Both the position numbers and the translations under genes were made by a program. Of a stretch of 64,000 nucleotides of DNA, positions 16,887-27,123 are shown piece by piece. Positions within the stretch are counted from its first letter, which is position 1, and every line of letters begins with the position of its first letter. The notes beneath the pieces were generated by a model. It made no database searches and was not told the DNA's origin. It was given only the letters and a program-made list of their open reading frames with translations. The stretch lies in contig JAFUFI010000005.1 of assembly GCA_017469945.1 (NCBI GenBank), positions 1 through 64,000 of the forward strand, given 5' to 3'. The DNA is from Lachnospiraceae bacterium. GTDB lineage: Bacteria > Bacillota > Clostridia > Lachnospirales > Lachnospiraceae.

Positions 16887-19064
16887 TTACTTTCCTGCCT
16901 TCGCAGAGAGAACCTTCTCCTGAACATTCTTAGGAACGGGCTCGTACTTTTCGAAGAACATTGAGTAGTTTCCACGACCCTGGGTCTTGGAACGAAGGTC
17001 GGTTGAGTATCCGAACATCTCTGCAAGAGGAACGAATGCTCTAACGATCTTACCGCCGCCAATATCATCCATGCTGTTAACCTGTCCACGACGAGAGTTA
17101 AGGTCGCCGATAACGTCTCCCATGTACTCCTCGGGCATAGTAACTTCAACCTTCATGATGGGCTCGAGAAGAACAGGAGCTGCCTTCTGCATTGCTTCCT
17201 TAAATGCCATAGATCCGGCAATGTGGAATGCCATTTCTGAAGAGTCGACTTCATGGTATGATCCGTCGTATACGTTAGCGTGTACACCGAGTACGGGGAA
17301 TCCGCCGAGGATACCTGCCTGAGCAGCTTCCTGGATACCTTCTCCGACTGCAGGGATGTACTCCTTAGGAATAGATCCGCCGACAACGGTTGACTCAAAG
17401 AGGAGTGTAGGAGGATCATTGATAAGGATGTTAGCCTTAGGATCGAAGTCAAACTTCTCGCAGTTTGCTTCCATGGGCTCGAAGTGTACCTTACAATGTC
17501 CGTACTGTCCACGTCCACCGGACTGCTTAGCGTACTTGGAATCAATATCAACAGCCTTGGTGAATGCTTCCTTGTAAGCAACCTGAGGAGCACCAACGTT
17601 AGCTTCTACCTTAAACTCACGGAGAAGTCTGTCAACGATGATCTCAAGGTGAAGCTCACCCATACCTGCGATAATGGTCTGACCGGTCTCCTGGTCAGTG
17701 TGCTGACGGAAGGTAGGATCTTCTTCAGCAAGCTTTGCAAGAGCTTCGCCCATCTTGCCCTGTGCATCCTTGGTCTTGGGCTCGATAGCAAGCTCGATAA
17801 CGGGCTCGGGGAACTCCATAGACTCAAGTACGATGGGATGCTGCTCGTCGCAGATGGTATCACCGGTAGTGGTATCCTTGAAGCCTACAACGGCTGCGAT
17901 ATCACCGGAGTATACCTTGTCGATCTCCTGACGCTTGTTAGCGTGCATCTGCACGATACGTCCTGCACGCTCTTTCTTACCCTTTGTAGAGTTAAGAACG
18001 TAAGAACCTGCGTTAAGAGTACCTGAATATACACGAATGTATGCTAGTTTTCCTACGAAAGGATCGGTCATGATCTTGAATGCAAGAGCTGCGAAAGGCT
18101 CGTCATCGGAGCTCTTTCTTTCCTTGTCCATAACCTTATCGGGATCTTCGGGATCGAAGCCCTTGATGTTAGGAACGTCGGTAGGAGCGGGCATATACTC
18201 AAGGATAGCGTCAAGAAGCTTCTGAACGCCCTTGTTTCTGTATGCGGATCCGCAGCAAACGGGTACGGCACGGCAAGTACATGTAGCCTCACGAAGTGCC
18301 TTCTTCATCTGCTCTACTGAAGGCTCTTCACCCTCAAGATACATCATCATAAGCTCGTCATCGAGCTCGCAGCAGCTCTCTACCAGCTTCTCGCGGTACT
18401 CAGCTGCCTGGTCGGCCATATCTCCGAGGTCGTCGGTAACGGTGATGTTGTCACCCTTATCGTCGTTGTAGATATATGCCTTCATTTCGAAAAGATCGAT
18501 AATACCCTTAAACTCATCTTCCTTACCGATAGGAAGCTCAAGAACAACTGCGTTCTTTCCTAAACGGGTACGGATCTGGTCTACAGCGCCATAGAAGTTA
18601 GCGCCAAGGATATCCATCTTATTAATAAATGCCATACGGGGAACGTTATAGGTGTCAGCCTGACGCCATACGTTCTCAGACTGAGGCTCAACACCACCCT
18701 TTGCGCAGAAGACGCCGACAGCGCCGTCAAGTACGCGGAGTGATCTTTCTACCTCTACGGTGAAGTCTACGTGGCCGGGAGTATCGATAATGTTGATACG
18801 ATGCTCCAAGGCTCCGGGCATGGGCTTGGTCTCTTTTTCCATTGTCCAGTGACAAGTGGTAGCAGCGGAAGTGATGGTAATACCACGCTCCTGCTCCTGA
18901 GCCATCCAGTCCATGGTAGCTGTACCTTCGTGAGTATCACCGATCTTATAGTTAACACCGGTATAATAAAGAATACGCTCGGTCAGGGTTGTTTTACCTG
19001 CATCGATGTGCGCCATGATACCGATATTTCTGGTTCTCTCAAGAGGATATTCTCTTCCAGCCAT
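16887..19064 (-). CDS. fusA: Translation elongation factor G
   Basis: The 725-residue GTPase begins [20 protein letters not shown] and has G1 [17 protein letters not shown] and NKMD motifs, then domains II to V, including the family-typical [10 protein letters not shown] and the C-terminal [17 protein letters not shown]. It moves tRNA and mRNA through the ribosome. It is somewhat longer than the usual 690-700 residues; the extra sequence seems to be in the acidic region before domain II ([18 protein letters not shown]). AAGGAG precedes the start. It lies between rpsG and tuf, the classical order. Confidence 0.98.
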   Translation of the reverse strand: MAGREYPLERTRNIGIMAHIDAGKTTLTERILYYTGVNYKIGDTHEGTATMDWMAQEQERGITITSAATTCHWTMEKETKPMPGALEHRINIIDTPGHVDFTVEVERSLRVLDGAVGVFCAKGGVEPQSENVWRQADTYNVPRMAFINKMDILGANFYGAVDQIRTRLGKNAVVLELPIGKEDEFKGIIDLFEMKAYIYNDDKGDNITVTDDLGDMADQAAEYREKLVESCCELDDELMMMYLEGEEPSVEQMKKALREATCTCRAVPVCCGSAYRNKGVQKLLDAILEYMPAPTDVPNIKGFDPEDPDKVMDKERKSSDDEPFAALAFKIMTDPFVGKLAYIRVYSGTLNAGSYVLNSTKGKKERAGRIVQMHANKRQEIDKVYSGDIAAVVGFKDTTTGDTICDEQHPIVLESMEFPEPVIELAIEPKTKDAQGKMGEALAKLAEEDPTFRQHTDQETGQTIIAGMGELHLEIIVDRLLREFKVEANVGAPQVAYKEAFTKAVDIDSKYAKQSGGRGQYGHCKVHFEPMEANCEKFDFDPKANILINDPPTLLFESTVVGGSIPKEYIPAVGEGIQEAAQAGILGGFPVLGVHANVYDGSYHEVDSSEMAFHIAGSMAFKEAMQKAAPVLLEPIMKVEVTMPEEYMGDVIGDLNSRRGQVNSMDDIGGGKIVRAFVPLAEMFGYSTDLRSKTQGRGNYSMFFEKYEPVPKNVQEKVLSAKAGK

Positions 19065-19124
19065 GGTTTTCTCCTTACTAAATAGTCAAATAAATAATCA
19101 ATGTCAGTTAATGCACAAAACAAA

Positions 19125-19595
19125 TTAGAAACGATAGTGAGCAAATGCTTTGTTTGCTTCGGCCATCTTGTGCATATCTTCCTTACGCTTTACAGCGCCG
19201 CCGGTATTGGCAGCAGCATCAAGGATCTCGTTAGCCAGCTTGTCTACCATTGTCTTCTCTCCACGCTTACGTGAGAACATGGTAAGCCATCTAAGGCCAA
19301 GAGTCTGACGTCTCTCAGGCTTAACCTCAAGAGGAACCTGATAGGTAGCTCCACCGATTCTTCTAGCCTTACACTCAAGAGAAGGCATGATGTTGTTCAT
19401 AGCCTCTCCGAAAACCTCAAGTGCAGGACGACCGGTCTTCTCTTCTACCTTTGCAAATGCTCCGTAAACGATCTTCTGAGCTACGCCCTTCTTACCATCA
19501 AGCATGATGTTGTTGATAAGCTTGGTAACTACCTTGTCGTTGTAAAGAGGATCTGCTAAAACATCTCTTTTTGCAATATGTCCTTTTCTAGGCAC
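19125..19595 (-). CDS. rpsG: 30S ribosomal protein S7
   Basis: The protein has 156 residues, the normal length for S7, beginning [20 protein letters not shown] and containing the conserved [18 protein letters not shown] segment (here [14 protein letters not shown]). S7 binds the 3' major domain of 16S rRNA and starts assembly of the head of the small subunit. The start codon is GTG, supported by AAGGAGG a few bases upstream. It is the second gene of the str operon; 181 bp separate it from rpsL. Confidence 0.97.
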   Translation of the reverse strand: MPRKGHIAKRDVLADPLYNDKVVTKLINNIMLDGKKGVAQKIVYGAFAKVEEKTGRPALEVFGEAMNNIMPSLECKARRIGGATYQVPLEVKPERRQTLGLRWLTMFSRKRGEKTMVDKLANEILDAAANTGGAVKRKEDMHKMAEANKAFAHYRF

Positions 19596-19776
19596 GGTAC
19601 TTCCCTCCTTAACAAAATAATGTTAACTCATCGGTACTCACATGTGTTTCCCCAAGTGTACGTGCGGCTTTGCAGTATTTATTACTGAAAGATAAATAGC
19701 AAAAATCCAACACTTTTCTTAGTTACGTTTAGTTATTTACCGAAAACTACTTTCCTAAGATACAAGATATTTTAAA

Positions 19777-20196
19777 TTACTTCTTGTCCTTAGGTCTCTT
19801 AGCGCCATACTTTGAACGCGCCTGCTTACGGTTAGCAACACCTGCGGTATCAAGAGTACCACGGATAATGTGATATCTGGTACCGGGAAGGTCCTTAACA
19901 CGGCCGCCGCGGATAAGTACAACACTGTGCTCCTGAAGATTGTGACCTTCGCCGGGAATGTATGAAGTAACTTCGATTCCGTTTGAAAGACGAACTCTGG
20001 CAATCTTACGAAGAGCTGAGTTAGGCTTCTTAGGGGTTGCAGTCTTAACTGCGGTGCATACGCCACGCTTCTGAGGAGAAGATGCATCTACGGCCTTCTT
20101 GTGAAGAGAGTTAAAGCTCTTCTGAAGAGCGGGTGCTGTTGACTTCTTAACTGAGGTCTGACGTCCCTTTCTTACTAACTGGTTAAATGTTGGCAT
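19777..20196 (-). CDS. rpsL: 30S ribosomal protein S12
   Basis: The true start is 20196 ([12 protein letters not shown]), giving 139 residues; an upstream in-frame extension is spurious because it crosses the promoter. The conserved [17 protein letters not shown] (streptomycin-contact lysine in TPKKPNS) and [25 protein letters not shown] are intact. S12 controls decoding accuracy in the 30S subunit. It leads the str operon, behind a perfect consensus promoter. Confidence 0.97.
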   Translation of the reverse strand: MPTFNQLVRKGRQTSVKKSTAPALQKSFNSLHKKAVDASSPQKRGVCTAVKTATPKKPNSALRKIARVRLSNGIEVTSYIPGEGHNLQEHSVVLIRGGRVKDLPGTRYHIIRGTLDTAGVANRKQARSKYGAKRPKDKK

Positions 20197-20263
20197 TTCA
20201 TTTACCTTTCCTTTCTCTAGATTTACGCACAATAAAACAAGACACTTACGCGCATACTCGAAT

Positions 20264-20292
20264 ATTATAGATGCTCGCAAATGCCTTGTCAA
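20264..20292 (-). promoter_or_regulatory. Consensus sigma-A promoter of the str operon
   Basis: TTGACA (20287-20292) and TATAAT (20264-20269), both perfect, are 17 bp apart on the minus strand. The start site near 20257 gives a leader of about 60 nt before rpsL. This strength fits ribosomal protein genes. Confidence 0.92.
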
Positions 20293-20320
20293 CAACTTTT
20301 CCTGACAATTAATTAAATTT

Positions 20321-21424
20321 TTAGTAGAACACGTGATGTCCGATCACGAGTCCGTCACGGCCGTCGTTACGCCTGAAGTGCGTCATGTCTCCGACGTTTG
20401 AAACTCCGTCAAGTGCTTCCTGTGCCGCATCGATACAGCTTTGCTTGATGCGACCGGATTCATATACCGCGTTTACCTTACCGTTAAGAGCGGGGGTAAA
20501 CTGTCCGGAAGCGTAGATTACGCCGTGGATGGTATCGGGATATGCGCCGCTTCGTACGCGGTTCATAACTACCGCACCGACCGCAACCTGTCCCTCGTAG
20601 GGCTCGCCGCCCGCCTCGCACTGAATAAGGGCAGCCAAAAGAAGCTTTGTATCGGCATCAGTTGTATACTCGCCGTAGTTTACATGCCTCTTTGCCTCAA
20701 GCTCCGCAAGCTCACGGGCCTTTATCTCATCATTTGTCTCACCGTGGTCAATCTGGAATGTGATATCAACATAGCAGGATTTAACGAATCCGTCATTTCC
20801 CTCGTAGTCAACATTTATCCACTCGCCGTCCGTATCTCCGACTACTTCGTAGATCTCTCCCTTGGGAGCAAGGCAGATGACATTCGCCTCATCGTCCATT
20901 GCATCGCGGATCCTTACGGTATCGGCGTTTACTGTGGCGTAAGTTATTCCAACGCTGTGCGCCAGATTGGCGGCTTCCTCTCCGAAAAGAAGATAATCAT
21001 TATTGCACCAGCCGACAACATTTCCGGACTGAACCTTTGTCCAGCCCTCGACCTGCTCGACGATATGTCCGCCGCAGTCCTTGTACATAAGTCCGAGACG
21101 ATCAGCCGTAACATCGGGTGCCTCGCGCACATTCATGAACTGATGCACATTGGCCATAACAAGGTCGCTGAAGAAGGCTTCCTCTTCATCTTCTTTTCCG
21201 AGCTCTATATTTAATTCTTTGGCGGTGGCATTGATCACATCCACCGCACTTCCGCCCACAGGATCGAGTACAAGGGCAACTCCGCCCGTTATATTGTCGA
21301 TAGTTCCTCTGTTTCCTGCAAAAGCGGTCGAATCGGCTTTGTCAAAATAAAGCACACCCAGCACAAGTCCCAAAACGGCGGGGATAAGCAGCTTTGACAA
21401 AACCGACCTGATCGATTCTTTCAT
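20321..21424 (-). CDS. SleB-type cell-wall hydrolase with SH3 domains
   Basis: The 367-residue protein starts with a membrane anchor or signal helix ([16 protein letters not shown], residues 12-27). Two bacterial SH3 segments follow ([19 protein letters not shown] near 115 and [20 protein letters not shown] near 190). The C-terminal hydrolase_2 domain ([20 protein letters not shown], then VGAVVMNRV, to the end) is the SleB/CwlJ fold of spore-cortex and wall hydrolases. It should act outside the membrane on peptidoglycan. The glutamate in QCEAGGEP is the likely catalytic residue. A promoter lies between it and htrA. Confidence 0.88.
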   Translation of the reverse strand: MKESIRSVLSKLLIPAVLGLVLGVLYFDKADSTAFAGNRGTIDNITGGVALVLDPVGGSAVDVINATAKELNIELGKEDEEEAFFSDLVMANVHQFMNVREAPDVTADRLGLMYKDCGGHIVEQVEGWTKVQSGNVVGWCNNDYLLFGEEAANLAHSVGITYATVNADTVRIRDAMDDEANVICLAPKGEIYEVVGDTDGEWINVDYEGNDGFVKSCYVDITFQIDHGETNDEIKARELAELEAKRHVNYGEYTTDADTKLLLAALIQCEAGGEPYEGQVAVGAVVMNRVRSGAYPDTIHGVIYASGQFTPALNGKVNAVYESGRIKQSCIDAAQEALDGVSNVGDMTHFRRNDGRDGLVIGHHVFY

Positions 21425-21473
21425 AAATAATACCTTAACAAAAAATTACATTGTTACAAATTTGTTACGGATT

Positions 21474-21502
21474 ATATTACAATTTATTAACTGATTTGTC
21501 AA
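21474..21502 (-). promoter_or_regulatory. Promoter of the SleB-type hydrolase gene
   Basis: On the minus strand TTGACA (21497-21502) is 17 bp from TAATAT (21474-21479); a TATAAT also overlaps at 20-bp spacing. The -35 box lies inside a perfect palindrome. Confidence 0.6.
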
Positions 21503-21509
21503 ATCAGTT
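21489..21509. promoter_or_regulatory. 21-bp perfect palindrome over the htrA stop and the -35 box
   Basis: AACTGATTTG (21489-21498) is the exact inverse of CAAATCAGTT (21500-21509) around one central base. It covers the htrA stop codon (21504-21506) and the -35 box of the hydrolase promoter, so a bound protein would block that promoter. It could also be a weak terminator, but no T run follows closely. Confidence 0.5.
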
Positions 21510-22850
21510 GTTTTTGCTCGGCTTGTTTCCGAGGGTAAGATCAACGGTATGCTCTACGTACTGGCCGTTTTCCTGGCGCGCGTAGGTGATCTTTACGGTC
21601 GTTCCGGCTTTGTAGTACTTAAGGATATTCTGAAGATCGTCGTATGAGCTGATCTTTTCTCCGTCAAACTTTGTGATAACATCTCCGGTAAGAAGGCCTG
21701 CTGCCTTTGCCCCGCCGTCCTCGGAAACCTCAACAACGTAGATTCCTACGGGAATTCCGAAACGCTGTGAAAGGGTGTCTGTAATCTCCTGAAGGCTGAT
21801 TCCGATATATCCCATCTCGCTTTCGTCAATAGGAATGCGTGTCTGCTGAACCATCATATCCGAGATGATATCCGTTACAGAGCTGATGGGAATAGCATAT
21901 CCCATGCCCTCGATAGCGGTACCGCCGATCTTACTTGAGTTGATACCGATAACCTCTCCGGACATATTGATAAGAGCTCCGCCCGAGTTTCCGGGGTTGA
22001 TTGCCGCATCGGTCTGGATGTAGGTTCCCGTACTTCCGTCGTCCATTGTAAGCTCTCTGTTAACGGCGCTGACAATACCGGTTGTAACGGACTGGCCGTA
22101 TCCGAGTGCGTTTCCGATGGCTACTACCTGCTCGCCGAGCTTGACATTCTCGCTGTCACCGATGGCTACGATCCTGATGGCATCTTTTGTGGAGTCCTCA
22201 ACATCTGTCTTTTGAACCGCGATAACGGCTACATCCATCGATGCGTCGCGGCCCTTTATATAAGCTGACGCCGTACTTCCGTCTACAAAAGTAACCTCAA
22301 GGGAAAGGGGATCTTCAACTACATGGTTGTTGGAAACGATAAGGTACTCCGTATCTGTCTGAGCAATGATAAATCCGGATCCGCTGGCCTCCGCAACGCT
22401 TGATGACTGGGCTCCGCCTCCGAAGTAATAGCTGTAAATATCATTTCCGTAGGTGTAGGTATATTCCTTTTTGATTGAAACCATTGCGGGCATTAAAGCT
22501 TCCGCAACTTCGGATACATCGCCGCTTCCCGTAAGTCCTGCGCTGTTTGTGATCGTATTTAAAACGGCGTTCTGACTTGCGGTTCCATTCTCGGATGACC
22601 CGGTGCTTTCAGAACCCGCCGCGCTTTCCTCAATCACAGCCTGTGCCACATCTGTCGAAGCGCTGCCGGAAGAAACCATCCCCGTTGTCTTTTGTACCGC
22701 GAAAAATCCAAGCCCTCCGAATACTCCGAAGGCAAGTCCCATAGCACCTGCGGCGGCCACCTTTCCTAAAGTATTCTTTCCTTTTTTCTTTTCGCTTCCG
22801 CTTTCGGGAGCCTTGTAATTGTCTCCGTTATAGTAATAGTTGTTGTCCAT
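21504..22850 (-). CDS. htrA: HtrA/DegP-like membrane serine protease
   Basis: The 448-residue protein has a cytoplasmic N-terminus, a membrane helix near residues 28-53, a Ser/Gly-rich linker, a trypsin-like domain with the triad His (VSNNHVVED), Asp (RDASMDVAVIAV) and Ser (NPGNSGGALINMSG), and one C-terminal PDZ domain (GIYVVEVSEDGGAKAAGLLT). It degrades or refolds damaged exported proteins at the membrane. The ribosome site is moderate (GAGG). It lies downstream of the glmS terminator. No two-component genes sit next to it. Confidence 0.94.
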   Translation of the reverse strand: MDNNYYYNGDNYKAPESGSEKKKGKNTLGKVAAAGAMGLAFGVFGGLGFFAVQKTTGMVSSGSASTDVAQAVIEESAAGSESTGSSENGTASQNAVLNTITNSAGLTGSGDVSEVAEALMPAMVSIKKEYTYTYGNDIYSYYFGGGAQSSSVAEASGSGFIIAQTDTEYLIVSNNHVVEDPLSLEVTFVDGSTASAYIKGRDASMDVAVIAVQKTDVEDSTKDAIRIVAIGDSENVKLGEQVVAIGNALGYGQSVTTGIVSAVNRELTMDDGSTGTYIQTDAAINPGNSGGALINMSGEVIGINSSKIGGTAIEGMGYAIPISSVTDIISDMMVQQTRIPIDESEMGYIGISLQEITDTLSQRFGIPVGIYVVEVSEDGGAKAAGLLTGDVITKFDGEKISSYDDLQNILKYYKAGTTVKITYARQENGQYVEHTVDLTLGNKPSKNN

Positions 22851-22874
22851 TTCTATCGCCTCTTCTTTCTAAAA

Positions 22875-22905
22875 AAAGCCCCGCAGCAGGTCACCGCAGG
22901 GCTTT
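22875..22905 (-). terminator. Rho-independent terminator of glmS
   Basis: AAAGCCCCGC (22875-22884) pairs with GCAGGGCTTT (22896-22905) with one mismatch, and seven T follow on the minus strand. It ends the transcript carrying glmS and sits 24 bp before the htrA start, so it may also lie in the htrA leader. Confidence 0.85.
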
Positions 22906-23000
22906 AAATAATCTCTTTACTGACCTTACAAGTAGAAGTATAGGTCTAATTTGTGAAGAAATTGTGATGAAATTCTGTTTAATTTATAAAAAGCAAAATT

Positions 23001-24869
23001 TTATTCAACCGTAACGGATTTTGCAAGGTTTCTGGGCTTATCAACATCAAGTCCCTTTGCAACGGAAGTGTAATATCCGAGAAGCTGAAGAGGAATGATC
23101 GCAACGCTTCCGATGAAGTGGTCATCAACCTTGGGAATATAAACAACAAAGTCAACCACATCCTCAACATCATACTTTCCGTTTTCGGTAACGCCCATCA
23201 GGTACGCTCCGCGGCTCTTACACTCAACCATATTTGAGATAGTCTTCTCGTAAAGATCTGACTGGGTAAGAGATCCGATAACAAGGGTACCCTCCTCGAT
23301 AAGGGAGATTGTTCCGTGCTTAAGTTCTCCCGCAGCATACGCCTCTGAGTGGATATAGCTGATCTCCTTCATCTTAAGGGATCCCTCAAGGCTGATGGCG
23401 TAGTCGATTGATCTTCCGATAAAGAAGATATCCTTTGCGTTAGCATACTTGGATGCGAACCATTGGATACGTTCCTTATCCTCAAGGCATTTCTCGATCT
23501 TTGAAGGGATCGTCATAAGTTCTTCTATATAATAAGTAAACTTTTCAGCATCAATCTTTTCTCTCGCCTGTCCGAGGGCAAGAGCAAGTATAAATCCGCA
23601 GACAAGCTGGCAGCTGTACGCCTTTGTAGTAGCTACGGAAATCTCAGGGCCCGCAAGGGTGTACATTACATGATCCGATTCTCTTGCGATAGAGCTTCCG
23701 ACAACATTGACGATTGCAAGAGTCTTAAGTCCCTTGTCCTTAGCCATACGAAGAGCAGCAAGGGAATCCGCAGTCTCACCGGACTGGGAAATAACGATAA
23801 CAAGAGCATTCTTATCAAGGCTCATCTTGCGGTATCTGAACTCTGAAGCAAGCTCACATCTGACAGGAACATCGGCGATATCCTCGATAACGTACTGAGC
23901 CTCCATTCCAACGTGCCAAGCGCTTCCGCAGGCAACAATGTAAATCTGGGAGATGTTCTTTAAATCGTCCTCTGAAAGTCCGGTCTCGGAAAGGTCGATC
24001 TTTCCGTCATTGATATACTTACTTAAGGTATCCATAACAACCTTGGGCTGTTCATGGATCTCCTTCATCATAAAGTGCTCATATCCGCCCTTTTCGGCAG
24101 CTTCCGCAGAGAACTTGATCTCTACTGCTTCCTTTTGGATCTCGTCGCCGTCAAGGTTATAAAATACTGCGCTGCCTGCGGAAATCTTAGCCATCTCAAG
24201 GTTTCCGATATAGTAAACGCTTCTTGTGTGCTTTAAGATAGCGGGAACATCGGAAGCGATAAAGGTTTCGCCCTCGCCGAGGCCGATGATCATCGGGCTG
24301 TCTTTTCTTGCAACGTAAATTTCGCCGGGATGATCCGTGAACATTACTTCAAGAGCGTAGGAACCGCGAACGCGCACAAGAGTCTTTGCGATAGCGTCGA
24401 TGGGTCCCATTTTGTACTTCTTGTAATAATAATCAACAAGCTTGATAAGTACCTCGGTATCTGTCTGTGAATAGAACTGATATCCGTGGCGGGAGAGCTT
24501 ATCCTTAAGCTCTGCGTAGTTTTCGATAATACCGTTATGTACACCGACAACTTCGCTCTCTACGGTTCCCGAAGCGGATCCGGTACAATTTCCGGAAACG
24601 TGGGGATGGGCATTAGTCTTAGAGGGAGCTCCGTGAGTAGCCCAGCGGGTATGACCGATACCGCAGTTACCCTTTACAGCCTTTCCTTCATCAGTTTTGT
24701 CGATAAGATTCTTTAATTTGCCGACTTCCTTAACAACCTCTGCCGGCTTATCACCGTCGCGAATAGCGATTCCCGCTGAATCATATCCTCTGTATTCAAG
24801 TTTTGAAAGACCGTCCAGCACAATAGGTGCTGCCTGTTTTCTTCCAACATATCCAACTATTCCGCACAT
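23001..24869 (-). CDS. glmS: Glutamine-fructose-6-phosphate aminotransferase
   Basis: The 622-residue enzyme starts MCGIVGYVG, where Cys2 is the catalytic nucleophile of the glutaminase domain (1-240). Two SIS sugar-isomerase domains follow (YIVACGSAWHVG, SQSGETADSLAAL, TKAYSCQ), and the C-terminus DKPRNLAKSVTVE is canonical. It makes glucosamine-6-phosphate, the entry step to UDP-GlcNAc for peptidoglycan and surface sugars. No glmS ribozyme is possible because only 17 bp separate it from the upstream glycosyltransferase gene. It ends the sugar-polymer operon and is followed by a strong terminator. Confidence 0.97.
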   Translation of the reverse strand: MCGIVGYVGRKQAAPIVLDGLSKLEYRGYDSAGIAIRDGDKPAEVVKEVGKLKNLIDKTDEGKAVKGNCGIGHTRWATHGAPSKTNAHPHVSGNCTGSASGTVESEVVGVHNGIIENYAELKDKLSRHGYQFYSQTDTEVLIKLVDYYYKKYKMGPIDAIAKTLVRVRGSYALEVMFTDHPGEIYVARKDSPMIIGLGEGETFIASDVPAILKHTRSVYYIGNLEMAKISAGSAVFYNLDGDEIQKEAVEIKFSAEAAEKGGYEHFMMKEIHEQPKVVMDTLSKYINDGKIDLSETGLSEDDLKNISQIYIVACGSAWHVGMEAQYVIEDIADVPVRCELASEFRYRKMSLDKNALVIVISQSGETADSLAALRMAKDKGLKTLAIVNVVGSSIARESDHVMYTLAGPEISVATTKAYSCQLVCGFILALALGQAREKIDAEKFTYYIEELMTIPSKIEKCLEDKERIQWFASKYANAKDIFFIGRSIDYAISLEGSLKMKEISYIHSEAYAAGELKHGTISLIEEGTLVIGSLTQSDLYEKTISNMVECKSRGAYLMGVTENGKYDVEDVVDFVVYIPKVDDHFIGSVAIIPLQLLGYYTSVAKGLDVDKPRNLAKSVTVE

Positions 24870-24886
24870 ACGAATAGCCTCCTTAA

Positions 24887-25681
24887 TCAGTTTAAATTAA
24901 TATTTCTGTCATTCCATTTACGGAAGTATTTTACCATAGATTTCAAATGAAGCAAGAAAAGCTTTATATTCTTGCCGGATCCGCGTTCCCATTCATGAAC
25001 CGCTTTGGCCGTAGGCACGTAGCAAACCGCGCCTTTTGCCCAAAGTCTCCTGCAAAGATCCGCATCCTCCATATAAAGGAAGAAGTCCTCATCAAATCCC
25101 CCAAGCTCCTCATAGACATCTGCCCTAACCATCAGGAAAGAACCCTGGGCAAAAGGGACCTTAAATGGCTTCGAGTAGTCCATATCCTGCATAGTATGAT
25201 AAGCGGCGCGTTTTTTGAAAAGGTGTGGCGTAAAGCGGCGGAGGAACATGTCCGTAACCGTCGGTTGTCTCCTGTACGCCTTTAAGATCTCGCCCTCCGG
25301 GGTAAGAAGCTTCGGTACGGCGCAGGAAAACTCCTGATGCTTTTCAAGGAAAGCCTTAAGTACGCCGAGACAGTTGTTTTTAAAAACAATATCGGGATTT
25401 ATGATCACAAAATACTTTGTATCCCTATCGGCAAACTTCGTAAAGGCCATATTGTTTCCGGCGCCGAATCCAAGATTGTAATCCGCCACATAAAGGCTGA
25501 CATTGTCGCATTTTCTTACAAACTCCCGAAGGCGCTCGGCTTCAGCCTCGTCCTCGGAATTGTCCACGATTCCGATCTCGTAGGAGTCCTCCCAGGGCGT
25601 ATTGGCGAGGATCGATCCTATAGCCGCTATTGTTTTCTTTGAAGTTTTGAAATTGACTATAGAAATTAATACCTCTGCCAT
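24887..25681 (-). CDS. Family 2 glycosyltransferase (rhamnosyltransferase-like)
   Basis: The start at 25681 (MAEVLISIVNFKTSKKT, 264 residues) is preferred; the extra upstream codons overlap the previous gene. The GT-A fold motifs are a nucleotide-binding start, VIINPDIVFKNN (DxD-like), and FLYMEDADLCRRLW, the ED acceptor-base region. It probably adds one sugar to a lipid-linked repeat unit on the cytoplasmic side. It lies directly after the priming sugar transferase gene. Confidence 0.85.
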   Translation of the reverse strand: MAEVLISIVNFKTSKKTIAAIGSILANTPWEDSYEIGIVDNSEDEAEAERLREFVRKCDNVSLYVADYNLGFGAGNNMAFTKFADRDTKYFVIINPDIVFKNNCLGVLKAFLEKHQEFSCAVPKLLTPEGEILKAYRRQPTVTDMFLRRFTPHLFKKRAAYHTMQDMDYSKPFKVPFAQGSFLMVRADVYEELGGFDEDFFLYMEDADLCRRLWAKGAVCYVPTAKAVHEWERGSGKNIKLFLLHLKSMVKYFRKWNDRNINLN

Positions 25682-25685
25682 ATCT

Positions 25686-27092
25686 TTAGCTCGCTCCTCT
25701 GCCCGTAAGCACAATCTTTACAGTCTTAAGGATGATCCTGATATCCAAAAGAAGCGACCACTCCATAATATATTTCGTATCGAGCTCAACAACCTGTTCA
25801 AAGTCGTTTATCTCATTTCTTCCGCTGACCTGCCAAAGTCCGGTAAGTCCGGGAGCAAATCCGAGGCGTGCCTTATGGTGAACGGCGTATTTCTCGAATT
25901 CATCGAGTGTTGGCGGTCTTGTTCCCACAAGGCTCATATCCCCCTTAAATACATTCCAAAACTGCGGAAGCTCGTCAATGGAATGCTTTCTGATAAAGTG
26001 TCCGATGGGAATGATCCTGGGATCATTCTTTAACTTGAACATATTTCCGTCCATCTCGTTGTTTGCCATAAGCGCCTGCTTTATCTCGTCGGCGTTGGGA
26101 TACATCGAGCGGAATTTGTACATCTTAAAACGTCTGCCGTTTTTGCCTATTCTTGTCTGCTTGTAAAAAATAGGTCCGGGAGACTGAATAAAAATTATCG
26201 GAGCAAAGATCAGGAAACATATTCCCGTGATGATAAGTCCGATAATACTGCCGACTATATCGGAAATGCGCTTTACCATCAGCATCGGTCCAGTCTTGAT
26301 ATTCATACCGACCGTAAGAACAGGGAAGCCGCCGCAGTTTTCGATCATGCGGTTATCCGAGTCGTTGTTGAGGAGGCGGTAATGGATCGTGATACCCATT
26401 TTCTTAAGCTCCTCGGCGTACTCTTCGGCCCTCTCCAAGTTATTGTCGGAGATAAATACCTCGTCGACGATATTTTTTCTTGCGTACTCGTAGAAACCGT
26501 CATAAGAGCAGATAACGGGGATATCCATAACAAATTCCCCGGTTCCGTCGCAGTCTTCAAAAACTATTCCGGAAAGAGCAAAATCATGATATCTGTCCTT
26601 CTTAAATCTCTTAACGATCTCCTCTGCATACTGCTTTTTCGTAATAACGATAAGCACAGAGCGGTTCTTGCTGGTAAGCATACGCTTTCTGACGATGCGC
26701 TTTAAGACTGTCCTTGAAAACCATAATGCGAAAAACATTATGATCCAGAACATGTATAGGAAAATACGGGAGTACGCTTCCGTCCACTTAACTGCAACCA
26801 GGTATACGTTAAGACCTATAAATACGATTGTGGAGTGCAGAAACGAATAACGCGTCTCCTTCCAAAAAGTACGCCTTATTACGCCACTGTACTCCCCTGT
26901 AAATGCAGACAATATAAGATGAATTACAAGTATGACCTTCGCTCCGCTCAAATAGTAGTCGTTTTGGTAAGGAAGCGCCAAAACTCTGAATCTGAGGAGA
27001 AAGGCCAGGACATAAGCCGCCTGAATGGCGACTATGTCCAGTAATGTAAAATCTATATGCTTAATCCAACCGTTTAAACTTCTTTTATACAT
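25686..27092 (-). CDS. Polyprenyl-phosphate sugar-1-phosphate transferase (WbaP/CpsE-like)
   Basis: The 468-residue protein has four N-terminal helices (to about 120), a Rossmann-like CoA-binding_3 domain, a fifth membrane segment (IVGSIIGLIITGICFLIFAP) and a C-terminal bacterial sugar-transferase domain. That domain includes YKFRSMYPNADE, RKHSIDELPQFWNVFKG, LVGTRPPT and PGLTGLWQVSGR. It moves a sugar-1-phosphate from a UDP-sugar to undecaprenyl phosphate, the priming step of a surface glycan. It heads a set of glycan genes with LCP and GT2 enzymes. A second, broken member is at 59369-59743. Confidence 0.92.
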   Translation of the reverse strand: MYKRSLNGWIKHIDFTLLDIVAIQAAYVLAFLLRFRVLALPYQNDYYLSGAKVILVIHLILSAFTGEYSGVIRRTFWKETRYSFLHSTIVFIGLNVYLVAVKWTEAYSRIFLYMFWIIMFFALWFSRTVLKRIVRKRMLTSKNRSVLIVITKKQYAEEIVKRFKKDRYHDFALSGIVFEDCDGTGEFVMDIPVICSYDGFYEYARKNIVDEVFISDNNLERAEEYAEELKKMGITIHYRLLNNDSDNRMIENCGGFPVLTVGMNIKTGPMLMVKRISDIVGSIIGLIITGICFLIFAPIIFIQSPGPIFYKQTRIGKNGRRFKMYKFRSMYPNADEIKQALMANNEMDGNMFKLKNDPRIIPIGHFIRKHSIDELPQFWNVFKGDMSLVGTRPPTLDEFEKYAVHHKARLGFAPGLTGLWQVSGRNEINDFEQVVELDTKYIMEWSLLLDIRIILKTVKIVLTGRGAS

Positions 27093-27123
27093 TTCACCCC
27101 AAGTTTACCAAAGCTCTCCCGCT

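Noticed and set aside
20197..20295. N-terminal extension of rpsL by 33 residues
   Set aside because: It would cross the -10 box of the str promoter; S12 homologues start at MPTFNQL, and the ribosome site fits that start.
24870..24886. glmS ribozyme/riboswitch upstream of glmS
   Set aside because: Only 17 bp separate glmS from the glycosyltransferase stop codon, too little for the ribozyme.
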